This document shows positions 27,642-36,513 of a stretch of 64,000 nt of DNA, one piece after another. Source of the stretch: Psychrobacter urativorans (GTDB lineage: Bacteria > Pseudomonadota > Gammaproteobacteria > Pseudomonadales > Moraxellaceae). The position numbers and the translations under genes are program-made. The stretch is taken from positions 434,001-498,000 of the forward strand of contig NZ_CP012678.1 in NCBI RefSeq assembly GCF_001298525.1, given 5' to 3'. Numbering within the stretch: the stretch's first letter is position 1; each line of letters begins with the position of its first letter. The notes under the pieces are model-generated. The model did not search any database. It saw only the letters and a list, made by a program, of their open reading frames with translations, and was not told the origin of the DNA.

Positions 27642-29270
27642 CTAGCCTAGCTTTTTTGCTTTTTGATGTAGGCGACTTGCTGCATCCATACCGGATAAAA
27701 TCGCCCCTTCTTGCCAAGCGGGAATGTGCGAGCAATGCTCACCTGCCAGTACGATACGGTGGTCAATACTACACAGCGTATCGTAATATTGAGTGCGGCT
27801 TGATTCACTCCACAAACCATAGCAACCGAGCGACCATGGAATACGATGCCATGCAACCGAGGTGCCGGAGCGAAATTCTTTGGTATATTGCGGATGAATA
27901 TATTTGCCATATTCTAAGGCGGCATTAATACGCTCTTTTGGACTTAACGTATTAAATTTATAGGACGCTTCGCCAAATCCATAGGCGCCAAGTAGCACTC
28001 CAGAGCCAGTGGTAAACATATCGTGTGAGGGATAGGAAATTTGCGTAATGGGCATATCGGTGTAACTGATACCGCCATAAATCCACTCATCTTCTTCCCA
28101 AAAACGGCGATTGAACTCCAAGCCTACTTTATAAGAACTATCATAGTGCACTGCTGCCATTGCTTGTTTCATTGGCGCTGATACATTAATGTCAATTTGG
28201 GTCAATACGGACAATGGGATATTGCAGATACACCAATCCGCGCGCACAGTTTTAGTTGCGCCATCAAGGTTATTACTATTGACATAGTCGACAGTTACGC
28301 CTTTCTCATCTTGATTAATCTTAGTCACTTTGGCATTAAACTGAATCATATCGCGGCACTCGCGAGTGAATGCGTCACCGATTTTACCCATACCGCCAAC
28401 CGGTTGGAACATCGCAGGTTGATGGTCATAGATTGTATAGTTGCTATAAATGTCTGACCACATACCTGAATCTAACAATTTATGCATCGGTATTGGGGTC
28501 GAAGGTTTAGAGTCAGGCATTAGCCCGCCGCCCGGATAAACACTATAGCCGCGATGCTTACTGGTATCATGGCTCTTAACATAGCGATAATTATTATCAA
28601 GGACACCCCAACCCTTTAAACCTTCTAACAGCTTTTCTTTGTCTTCTTTATTGACCGTCTTATCAAGGCTGCCAGTATTGACCGCTTTGGATAATAATTC
28701 TGACACATAGCCACGGATATCGCTTTGCACTTCACCCAAACGCTGCGGTGCGCCATTAAAATGCGTGGTACGATGCAAATAAGCGCGGTCATTGGTTTGA
28801 ATAAAGGGCTGTAGTTCCACCCCAAATTTTTTACAATAATGAAATACCGCATAATGATGAACCGGCAAGCGCCATGGTCCACCGTTAAAATAATTGCCCT
28901 TTTTAAAGTCGCAGGTCACTTGCCCGCCACCAAGCTCGGTATATTTATCGCCACTATTTAGCGTCCAACTGCGTCCGCCACCGCGATTTTGATATTCAAG
29001 AACGGTGACTTTATATCCTGCTTTCCGCAGCTCATAAGCAGCAGTAAGCCCGCCCAATCCCGCGCCAAGAATAACAATACTAGCGCCAGCAGGTGCTCCC
29101 GTTAGATTCATGTCCTTTTTAAAACTAGACTCTGAGGCAAATCCTAATGTGGTCATCGCCTGATACATTGCTGTCGCCCCTGCGGTCTTACCAATCATGG
29201 AGAGCAGCTGCCGCCGAGTAGGCGATTGAAACCTATCTTTCATATTCTGCATATCGCGCATATCGTTCAT
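27642..29270 (-). CDS. Tat-exported flavin amine oxidase/dehydrogenase (module B)
   Basis: A 542-residue FAD protein of the flavin monoamine oxidase family. It begins with a Tat signal (SPTRRQLLSMIG, then a hydrophobic stretch), followed by the dinucleotide-binding motif VILGAGLGGLTAAYELRKAG, the GGGRSW motif, and a C-terminal FAD motif (GEHCSHIPAWQEGAILSG). It probably oxidises an amine or amino acid in the periplasm. The substrate is unknown. Because two cytochrome c genes flank it, electrons probably go to cytochrome rather than oxygen, as known for the related nicotine dehydrogenase NicA2 with CycN. I chose the ATG at 29270, with AAGGA upstream, over a longer frame. It is a close paralogue of 31662-33260. 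Confidence 0.87.
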   Translation of the reverse strand: MNDMRDMQNMKDRFQSPTRRQLLSMIGKTAGATAMYQAMTTLGFASESSFKKDMNLTGAPAGASIVILGAGLGGLTAAYELRKAGYKVTVLEYQNRGGGRSWTLNSGDKYTELGGGQVTCDFKKGNYFNGGPWRLPVHHYAVFHYCKKFGVELQPFIQTNDRAYLHRTTHFNGAPQRLGEVQSDIRGYVSELLSKAVNTGSLDKTVNKEDKEKLLEGLKGWGVLDNNYRYVKSHDTSKHRGYSVYPGGGLMPDSKPSTPIPMHKLLDSGMWSDIYSNYTIYDHQPAMFQPVGGMGKIGDAFTRECRDMIQFNAKVTKINQDEKGVTVDYVNSNNLDGATKTVRADWCICNIPLSVLTQIDINVSAPMKQAMAAVHYDSSYKVGLEFNRRFWEEDEWIYGGISYTDMPITQISYPSHDMFTTGSGVLLGAYGFGEASYKFNTLSPKERINAALEYGKYIHPQYTKEFRSGTSVAWHRIPWSLGCYGLWSESSRTQYYDTLCSIDHRIVLAGEHCSHIPAWQEGAILSGMDAASRLHQKAKKLG

Positions 29271-29347
29271 TTTATAATCCTTGTGATAAAGCATTCGTCC
29301 ATGACAGCCGATAGTGGCTTTTTTATAGCTAAGGTAATTTTTCAAAC

Positions 29348-30682
29348 TTACTTAAGTATGCGTTTAACATCAGCAGCACTAACGTCACTACTTGGTAGAC
29401 CACCAAAAGTTACTCGCACATAATTACTGATACTGGCAATCTGTGCATGAGTTAATTCTTTCTCAAAACCTGGCATTTTGGGCGCGGTATTTAACGCTCC
29501 TTTCGCACCATAAGCAATGACGTTGATGAGCGCATCAGGTTTCTCACGGCGAATGCTACTCAGCCCTACAATAGACGCATAGCGCGCATCTGGCTGCGCA
29601 TAGCCATCCACACCGTGACAGCTGCCACAATTAGCTAAATAAAGCGCTTTCGGTGAGTTGCTAGCATTATTATTAGTTTCGCCATTAATACTGGTTTTTG
29701 CTTGGGCAAGATGGTCTTTTTGTTCGATTAAATTATAAGTAATAGAGCTGCTCACCGGACGGGGCAGCCGAGCCGTATCTATCGGACTCACGTTATCGTC
29801 AGTTTTTATGATAGGAACTACTTTTAGATAAGAAGCCATTGCGCTTAAGTCTTCATCGCTTAGATAGCGGGTACTGTGGGCGACAGCTTCAGCCATTGGT
29901 CCACCGGCATAAGCGCGCTGATGTAGCATTCCGGTACGCAGATAAGTGACAATATCTTGCTCACTCCATCGTCCAATGCCACTGTCATTATCTGGGGTAA
30001 TGTTTGGTGCATACCATTTACCCAGTGGCGCACCGGATAGATACTTGTCTTTATCTAAACCCTGAGTCAGATTACGCGGCGTATGACAAGTGCCGCAATG
30101 CTCTAAATTATTAACCAGATACTCACCGCGTTGCTGCATTTGGGCGAGACCTGAGCGATTTTCGGTGGAGGGCACATTAATCACATTCCACGCCAACATC
30201 AGCGTGCGAATATTTAATGGAAACGGTAAATGAGTGGTTTTATCAGGAGCCATCTCTACTGGCGGTACGGTTTGAAAATAAGCAAATAAGGCACTGATAT
30301 CGCCATCATTTATGTCATGATAAGACGGATACGGCATAGCAGGATAAAGCTGATGAGTGGGCGCACGACCTTTTTTCAACGCTTTTTTAAAATCAGATTC
30401 CGTATAATTGCCGATACCATAACGCGTAGAGGGCGTGATATTGGTTGAATAAATATTACCAATGGGCGTTTCAATGGCGACGCCGCCGCTATAGTCCTCA
30501 CGATGACACGCCATACAGTCAGCAGCACGCGCAATATACGCACCGCGATTGGTTAAATCACTGTTAGCAGGACTGACATTCAGCAAAATCGTCGCATGAG
30601 GCGGGCTTGTGACATCAGCCATCACCGCGCTGGAAGCCATGCTCAGGGCAAATGCTGATAATATTATAGGTATTGGCTTCAT
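29348..30682 (-). CDS. Tri-haem cytochrome c without membrane anchor (module B)
   Basis: A 444-residue exported protein: signal peptide of about 22 residues (ending VMA), then three haem c sites, CMACH at 56-60, CGTCH near 196 and CGSCH near 354. This is the layout of the cytochrome subunit of membrane alcohol and gluconate dehydrogenases, which take electrons from a flavin or quinoprotein partner to ubiquinone. Unlike its paralogue at 33354-34796 it stops directly after the third cytochrome domain and has no C-terminal membrane helix, so it should be soluble in the periplasm. The start has TGAGGA upstream, identical to the paralogue's start region. Confidence 0.88.
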   Translation of the reverse strand: MKPIPIILSAFALSMASSAVMADVTSPPHATILLNVSPANSDLTNRGAYIARAADCMACHREDYSGGVAIETPIGNIYSTNITPSTRYGIGNYTESDFKKALKKGRAPTHQLYPAMPYPSYHDINDGDISALFAYFQTVPPVEMAPDKTTHLPFPLNIRTLMLAWNVINVPSTENRSGLAQMQQRGEYLVNNLEHCGTCHTPRNLTQGLDKDKYLSGAPLGKWYAPNITPDNDSGIGRWSEQDIVTYLRTGMLHQRAYAGGPMAEAVAHSTRYLSDEDLSAMASYLKVVPIIKTDDNVSPIDTARLPRPVSSSITYNLIEQKDHLAQAKTSINGETNNNASNSPKALYLANCGSCHGVDGYAQPDARYASIVGLSSIRREKPDALINVIAYGAKGALNTAPKMPGFEKELTHAQIASISNYVRVTFGGLPSSDVSAADVKRILK

Positions 30683-30861
30683 AATATCCTCACAGGGCTG
30701 CGAAACGGATAGCTTATAAATAGCACGAAATTATCTCTATTAAAGACATCTCTTAAAATAGTACAATTTCCCGACGATTGCTCGCGAAATTATTCATTAG
30801 GCGCATTTCTTTACAAAAGTTAAGAGGGCACCATCATCACTTATTTTGACTAACGAATACC

Positions 30862-30899
30862 CAATAAAAAAGCGCCTAATAATAGACGCTTGTTATTGC
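30862..30899 (-). terminator. Terminator of module A
   Basis: A hairpin with AAGCG/CGCTT and CTA/TAG pairing, flanked by CAATAA/TTATTG, is followed on the minus strand by six T. It lies after the module A lipoprotein cytochrome and before module B, so the two copies are probably separate transcripts. Confidence 0.7.
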
Positions 30900-30972
30900 A
30901 TTATAGCTATAACCGCCAAGGCTGATTGACGACTTAATCTTTAGTAATTAAATACTGTCAGTAATAATAATA

Positions 30973-31626
30973 TTAATCGTCAGAAGGGTCACCACCCGGT
31001 GGCATAGCATGACGAAGTTGCGCTACATCAGCAGCCGTTACCGCATCTTTATAACCATTTAAATCGGTACGAATATACTGAGTAACTGCCGCCATTTGCT
31101 CATCATCCATCATCATATGGAACGACGGCATACCACGAAAGCCGTTAATTAAAATATCAATAATATAGTACTTGGATTCCATCTTGCTATTGTTAGCAAG
31201 AGGCGGATAATAACCCGCGCCTATCGCGCCTTCGCCTTTATGCATGTGGCAGGCAGCACAAGACTCATGGTACAGCCTTTTACCATCATTGGTGTTAAAA
31301 GAATCCTCATCACCAAACATGGTATGCCACTCTTTTAGTTCAGGATCGTTAGCTATCGTTGGTAAAGCACTGACATTGAGAAGATTGCCGCGTGGCTCAG
31401 CCAGCTCTTCACGGCTCATATAAACCCCGCCCCACGCTCCATCATTACGACTGGATTGCACATTATAACCATCGACAATATCAGCGTTTTTCGTGTTCGC
31501 TGCCGTGTCCGCAGGTTCGGCAATGGTAGGCGCGTTTTTATCTGTTGATGAGCAGCCAGACAGTACCGCCATACCAAGGCTCATACTGGCTATGATGGTC
31601 AAGATTGGGTATTTAGAATAATTCAT
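30973..31626 (-). CDS. Mono-haem c-type cytochrome lipoprotein (module A)
   Basis: A 217-residue lipoprotein cytochrome: signal peptide with lipobox LSGC near residue 25, then SRNDGAWGGVYMS, one haem site CAACHMHKGEG, and the GMPSFHMMM segment that probably supplies the axial methionine. It is paralogous to 26942-27592 along its whole length. The ATG at 31626 with AGAGG upstream is preferred over a longer frame starting inside the preceding gene. It lies 35 bases after the flavin amine oxidase gene, so the two are co-transcribed. It is the likely direct electron acceptor of that enzyme. Confidence 0.88.
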   Translation of the reverse strand: MNYSKYPILTIIASMSLGMAVLSGCSSTDKNAPTIAEPADTAANTKNADIVDGYNVQSSRNDGAWGGVYMSREELAEPRGNLLNVSALPTIANDPELKEWHTMFGDEDSFNTNDGKRLYHESCAACHMHKGEGAIGAGYYPPLANNSKMESKYYIIDILINGFRGMPSFHMMMDDEQMAAVTQYIRTDLNGYKDAVTAADVAQLRHAMPPGGDPSDD

Positions 31627-31661
31627 AGTCGCCTCTTTATTTCTTAATCTATGACAGATGG

Positions 31662-33260
31662 CTATACCGCTGATTTCGCTCTTTTGTGTAGCCGATTGGC
31701 AGTATCCAATCCAGATAAAATTGCGCCTTCTTGCCAAGCAGGAATATGCGAGCAGTGCTCACCCGCCAACACGATACGATTATCAATGCTACAAAGCGTA
31801 TCATAATATTGCGCGCGACTGGACTCACTCCAAATACCATAACAGCCTAACGTCCACGGAATACGATGCCAAACAACCGACGTACCCGCCTTAAATTCTT
31901 TCGGATATTGTGGATGAATATGTTTACCATAAGCCAGTGCCGCAGCGATACGTTGCTTAGGCGTTAGTGCAGTGAACTTATAAGAGGTTGGGCCAAAGCC
32001 ATAACCACCTAATAGTGCGGCCGGACCATCACTAAACATATTGTCTGATGGATAAGAGATTTGCGTAATCGGCATATCTGTATAAGTGACGCCACCATAA
32101 ATCCACTCATCCTGTTCCCAAAAACGGCGCTTGAACTCGAGAGCAACTTTAAAAGAGGTATCATAAGGTACGGCTGCCATCGCCTGTTTCATCGGTTTTG
32201 AGACGTTAATATCAAGCTGGGTTAATACCGTTAGTGGAATAGTGCAGATACACCAGTCAGCACGGGCTATTTTTGCCACATTACCTCCGCCATTGGTATC
32301 AACATAATGCACGCTAACGCCATTATCATCTTGATTGATACGGGTGACTTTAGCATTTAGGGTAATCATTTCTTGGCATTCACGAGTAAAGGCATCACCA
32401 ATTTTACCCATACCGCCAACAGGCTGAAACATTGTCGGGTTATGGTTATGAACCGTAAAATTGGATAAATCAGACCACATTCCTGATTGCAATAAGGCAT
32501 TTAGCGGAATAGGTTTTGAAGGTCTAGCGTCCGGCATCAAGCCACCACCAGGATAGATATCAAAACCTCGATAGGTGCCTGTATCGTGACTACGCTCATA
32601 GCGGTAGTCCTTATTCAATACACCCCAGCCTTTTAACCCTTCAAGCAGCATTTCTTTATCTTCAGTATTAACAGAACGGTCTAGACCGCCGACATTCACA
32701 GCCTTTGATAACAGCTCTGAGACATAACCTTTAACGTCTGCCTGTACATCGCCTAAGCGCTGCGGCACACCATTAAAATGATTGACACGGTGCAAATAAG
32801 CGCGCGAGTTTTCTTGAATAAATGGCTCCATTGCCACGCCAAACTTCTTACAATAATGCATGACGCCATAATGATGGCTGGGCAGTCGCCAAGGTCCACC
32901 ATTGAGATAGTTACCTTTTTCAAAATCACAAGTAACCACTTCACCGCCAAGCTCAGTGTAGCTATCGCCTGCATTAACCGTCCAGCTGCGTCCACCACCA
33001 CGGTTTTGATACTCTAATACTTTGACGCTATAACCCGCTTTACGTAGCTCGTAGGCAGCCGTTAATCCAGCAAGACCTGCGCCTAAAATGATAATGCTGG
33101 CGCCCGGTGGGGCACCTTTTAATTCCATTCCTGCTTTAAAGCTAGACTCTGAGGCAAACCCTAACGTGGTCATTGCCTGATACATGGCGGTCGCCCCTGC
33201 GGTCTTACCAATCATACTGAGTAGTTGCCGGCGTGTCGGGGACTTAAGAATGTCTGTCAT
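31662..33260 (-). CDS. Tat-exported flavin amine oxidase/dehydrogenase (module A)
   Basis: A 532-residue FAD protein of the flavin monoamine oxidase family, closely paralogous to 27642-29270. It opens with the Tat signal SPTRRQLLSMIG, then IILGAGLAGLTAAYELRKAG (FAD binding), GGGRSW, and near the end GEHCSHIPAWQEGAILSG. AAGGA before the ATG fixes the start. The first 50 residues are almost identical in the two copies, while the catalytic region differs more, so the copies may prefer different substrates. The predicted role is periplasmic oxidation of an unknown amine or amino acid, feeding electrons to the neighbouring cytochromes. Confidence 0.88.
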   Translation of the reverse strand: MTDILKSPTRRQLLSMIGKTAGATAMYQAMTTLGFASESSFKAGMELKGAPPGASIIILGAGLAGLTAAYELRKAGYSVKVLEYQNRGGGRSWTVNAGDSYTELGGEVVTCDFEKGNYLNGGPWRLPSHHYGVMHYCKKFGVAMEPFIQENSRAYLHRVNHFNGVPQRLGDVQADVKGYVSELLSKAVNVGGLDRSVNTEDKEMLLEGLKGWGVLNKDYRYERSHDTGTYRGFDIYPGGGLMPDARPSKPIPLNALLQSGMWSDLSNFTVHNHNPTMFQPVGGMGKIGDAFTRECQEMITLNAKVTRINQDDNGVSVHYVDTNGGGNVAKIARADWCICTIPLTVLTQLDINVSKPMKQAMAAVPYDTSFKVALEFKRRFWEQDEWIYGGVTYTDMPITQISYPSDNMFSDGPAALLGGYGFGPTSYKFTALTPKQRIAAALAYGKHIHPQYPKEFKAGTSVVWHRIPWTLGCYGIWSESSRAQYYDTLCSIDNRIVLAGEHCSHIPAWQEGAILSGLDTANRLHKRAKSAV

Positions 33261-33353
33261 CGTACTATCCTTTTAGATATGGCTATCAGATCTCAAATCA
33301 TAGCTACACTGTCTTAATTATTATCAACTGGTAGTCGGTCAGTAAAAATACTC

Positions 33354-34796
33354 TTAACGAGCCTGACTTTTCCGACGGAATAACCAGCGTACCAATAGAC
33401 CAAGCAACAGCACTACCACAATAATGCCAAGCCATGCCAATATAGCTGCATATTTAATCAAGAAAGGCTGATCAGGCTTTGTGGTCATAATGCGATCGAC
33501 ATCCGCAGCACTCACCTTACTATCTTTAAGACCACCAAAGTTAACGCGAACATAATTGGCAATACCTGCTATCTGTTCCGCGTTCAGATCTTCTGCAAAT
33601 CCTGGCATTTTAGGACTGGTGTTGGTTGCGCCATCAATACCATGAACAATGACATTTACTAATGCATCAGGCTTATCACGACGCAGGCTACTTAAACCAA
33701 TGATAGGCGCATAACGAGCATCAGGCTGACCATAACCATTAATACCATGACAGCTACCACAAGCAGCAAGATAAAGCGCTTCAGGTGCGTTACTACCGCC
33801 CGCGACACTGGCTTTTGCTCGCGCCAAACTATCTTTTTGAGCAATCAAATCATGGGTGATGGATTCGTTAATAGGTTTTGGTAAACGTGACACATCAACC
33901 GCTGTGATTTTATCGTCCGTTTCGATAGCAGGAACAGCTTTTAAATAAGATGCTATCGCTCCTAAATCTTCATCTTTTAGATAGCGTGTACTGTGTGCAA
34001 CCGCCTCACCCATAGGTCCACCCGCATAGGCACGCTGATCAAGCTCACCGCTGCGTAAGTAAGTCACAATATCCTGCTCACTCCAGCTACCGATACCGCT
34101 GGATTTATCAGGGGTGATATTTGGCGCATGCCAATTACCTAAAGGCGCACCGGATAAATAGCTTTTCTTATCAACACCCATGGTACTGTTACGCGGTGTA
34201 TGACACGTGCCACAATGTTCTAGATTATTAACGAGGTATTCACCACGTTGCTGCGCTTTGGTCAGACCTTCACGTTTTTCTGACGACGGAATATTAATCG
34301 CATTCCAACCTTTCATCAGAATGCGAAAATTAAAGGGAAAAGGTAGTTGCGTTTCATATTTTGCCGGCTCATCGACTGCTGGAACCGTCTGCAAATAGGC
34401 AAATAATGCATCAATATCGTCATCAGTCATGCCACTAAACGAGGGATATGGCATTGCAGGATAAAGCATACCGTCGGGGGCACGCCCTTTGCGGAGAACA
34501 TTCTTGAGATCGTCTTTGGTATAATCGCCGATACCATAGCGCTTTGACGGCGTAATATTGGTTGAATAAATATCACCCATCGGCGTGGCAATCGGTGAAT
34601 CGCCCGTATAGTCCTCACCATGGCATGCCATACAGTCAGCAGCACGCGCAATGTATGCACCGCGGTTGACTAGGTCACTATTAGCAGGGCTAACATTGGG
34701 CAAGCTGATTCGATTTAGGCTTGTACTTTCAGCCATTGCGGTACTGGACATAATACCCACAGCAAGCAACGATAGCATCATAGAAAATGGCTTCAT
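33354..34796 (-). CDS. Membrane-anchored tri-haem cytochrome c (module A)
   Basis: A 480-residue exported protein with a signal peptide (about residues 1-22, ending AMA) and three haem c sites: CMACH at 55-59, CGTCH near 196 and CGSCH near 346. A C-terminal membrane helix (AAILAWLGIIVVVLLLGLLV) and a basic tail hold it on the periplasmic face of the inner membrane. This matches the cytochrome subunits of alcohol and gluconate dehydrogenases, which pass electrons to ubiquinone. It is the first gene of module A. TGAGGA before the ATG supports the start. The upstream region is long and AT-rich. Confidence 0.9.
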   Translation of the reverse strand: MKPFSMMLSLLAVGIMSSTAMAESTSLNRISLPNVSPANSDLVNRGAYIARAADCMACHGEDYTGDSPIATPMGDIYSTNITPSKRYGIGDYTKDDLKNVLRKGRAPDGMLYPAMPYPSFSGMTDDDIDALFAYLQTVPAVDEPAKYETQLPFPFNFRILMKGWNAINIPSSEKREGLTKAQQRGEYLVNNLEHCGTCHTPRNSTMGVDKKSYLSGAPLGNWHAPNITPDKSSGIGSWSEQDIVTYLRSGELDQRAYAGGPMGEAVAHSTRYLKDEDLGAIASYLKAVPAIETDDKITAVDVSRLPKPINESITHDLIAQKDSLARAKASVAGGSNAPEALYLAACGSCHGINGYGQPDARYAPIIGLSSLRRDKPDALVNVIVHGIDGATNTSPKMPGFAEDLNAEQIAGIANYVRVNFGGLKDSKVSAADVDRIMTTKPDQPFLIKYAAILAWLGIIVVVLLLGLLVRWLFRRKSQAR

Positions 34797-35508
34797 AATA
34801 TCCTCATGTGGCTGGCTATTCAGATCGACTCATACAGATACCATCTAAAGTAGCTTGCTTATTTCAATTTTCCCTGACATTTTTCTTTATTTAAATTTTT
34901 ATTTATTACAGTCACTGTTTAGCAGGTCATTGCTAAAAGATATCTGCTTAATGCTACTAAAGTAAAACTATTTCGCTACTATTGCTTGAATATTAACTTA
35001 TATACTCTATTTTTTTACAAAAATAAAAGTAACTCCTAAACCTCATTACAGTCTCATATTAATGTTATATACATTAGTATAATAATACACTTAAACACAA
35101 TAATTCCTTTAAAAACAATACTTAACACCATTAAAAATAATAAAATTTCATTTATAATTAATTAGAAATTATTAATAATATTCATAAATTATCTTTTACA
35201 CTTAACTATCTAGTATTTTATATTTACATAGCAGATACATTGTAGAGAATAACGATTGTCGTAATGGCAAGAAATTACTGCGGTTAGAATAATAAAGGAC
35301 GGGTCAGCTGTCATGAATCACACGTTGTATTTTATACGTGATTTACATTGCAACGTACTGGATAGTAATGTACGAGACGGTATAACTTAGTCCATTGAAT
35401 CGCTATACTATCTACAAGCGGTAACGTTGCTTAAAATCGCATTTGATTGATAATGTACCTCCTTTATCTATTACCGCTAATAACGCTAATAACGCTAGGC
35501 TGAGAATA
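34797..35508. other. Long AT-rich region upstream of the cytochrome module
   Basis: About 710 bases, very AT-rich in its middle (roughly 34860-35230), between the leftward module and a small rightward lipoprotein gene. It must hold the module A promoter, but I see no clear-cut pair. Near 35312-35378 several short inverted repeats (AATCAC/GTGATT and ACGTTG/CAACGT) could form structure. No gene is supported. Confidence 0.55.
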
Positions 35509-35637
35509 ATGATGAAGATGTTTAATTGTGGCTATGTGCTAACAGCGCTAATACTACTCACAGGTTGTCAATCCTTTCAATTTGTCGACAGCCCTATACC
35601 CGTCACAAGCCAGCTTGCTCATACGACTATTAAGTAA
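35509..35637 (+). CDS. Very small lipoprotein
   Basis: A predicted 42-residue protein whose first half is a lipoprotein signal peptide: a basic start (MMKMFN), a hydrophobic core, and lipobox LLTGC followed by Gln and Ser. Only about 24 residues remain after processing. I chose the ATG at 35509 because it places the signal peptide correctly; an upstream in-frame ATG at 35443 would put 22 polar residues before it. The ribosome binding site is weak. A strong terminator follows. Similar tiny lipoproteins occur in many Gram-negatives; no function can be assigned. Confidence 0.5.
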   Translation: MMKMFNCGYVLTALILLTGCQSFQFVDSPIPVTSQLAHTTIK

Positions 35638-35710
35638 GTTAATAAATATACAGCTCAAACCATATCAGCCAACCAGTCGTATTAACTTGTTTGTTAGGCA
35701 CTCTAAATGG

Positions 35711-35754
35711 CAATAAAAAAGCAGATACTAATATTAGTATCTGCTTTTTTATTG
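35711..35754. terminator. 44-base perfect palindrome acting as bidirectional terminator
   Basis: The whole stretch is a perfect inverted repeat with A and T runs on each flank. It lies between the small lipoprotein gene and the convergent flavodoxin-like gene. Confidence 0.88.
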
Positions 35755-35824
35755 CTATAAAGGCGTTATGAAATGACGGGGCTAAAAAATTTTTTAGCAC
35801 TCTCTCTAGCGATTTGACTGGGTT

Positions 35825-36433
35825 TTAATTTGGCTGGTGCTTAATAATCGTTTTAGCCAAATGATCACCAAACCAAATAGCCGTGTCGATGTCGCCCTTA
35901 GGTGGCGTTTCTTCAGGAGGCGCATTCATCGATTGGGTCATTAACCCTAAAAAGCTTGAGAGACGGTTTAAGTCCTCTTCGCCATGTCCTGTTGGCATAA
36001 GCGGCATGCCAATCCAATTCATGCCATGTTGCATGGCGAAGATACAAATCTGTTGCAATACAGCGAGTTTATCACCACTCAGACCACCTGAGTTAGCAAA
36101 TCCTGCTGCCCACTTGCCTTCCCATTCACGGTGATACCAACGTTTTGAGGTCTCGTCCATAAACGTTTTAAACGCTGCGGGTGCGCTACCCATATATACC
36201 GCACTACCAAAAACTAATAAATCTGCGCCATCCACAAAATCCCAATCGACGTTATGAATATCTATTGCTTTCGCCTGAGACTCTGGTAACTGCTGGCGCG
36301 CGCCTGTGACTACCGCTTCAGCCACCCGTTTAGTATGACCATAGCTACTATGATAAATAACCGCTATCGATACGTTAGGCGTGGCAGCGCTACTTGTAGA
36401 AGGTGGTACAGGCAGTGTGACAGATGATTTCAT
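35825..36433 (-). CDS. Flavodoxin-like / NAD(P)H quinone oxidoreductase family protein
   Basis: A 202-residue protein with a flavodoxin-like fold. The FMN phosphate loop HSSYGHTKRVAEAV lies near residues 29-42, then a GSAVYMGSAP segment and a GLSGDKLAVLQQ segment similar to WrbA-type quinone reductases. The first 20 residues are a Ser/Pro/Thr-rich extension without signal character. It is probably a cytoplasmic flavin reductase dealing with quinones. An acyl carrier or other flavodoxin role cannot be excluded. Monocistronic. Confidence 0.82.
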   Translation of the reverse strand: MKSSVTLPVPPSTSSAATPNVSIAVIYHSSYGHTKRVAEAVVTGARQQLPESQAKAIDIHNVDWDFVDGADLLVFGSAVYMGSAPAAFKTFMDETSKRWYHREWEGKWAAGFANSGGLSGDKLAVLQQICIFAMQHGMNWIGMPLMPTGHGEEDLNRLSSFLGLMTQSMNAPPEETPPKGDIDTAIWFGDHLAKTIIKHQPN

Positions 36434-36513
36434 ACAAACTCTAATAATAGATAATAAAAATTTAAGTCAAACATAAAATTTAATAAGTTAAAACGTGTTC
36501 AGTGCGATTCAGT

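Noticed and set aside
34860..35230. AT-rich stretch as possible origin or integration site
   Set aside because: No DnaA-box cluster, repeat pair or integrase gene was found; it is probably only an AT-rich upstream region.
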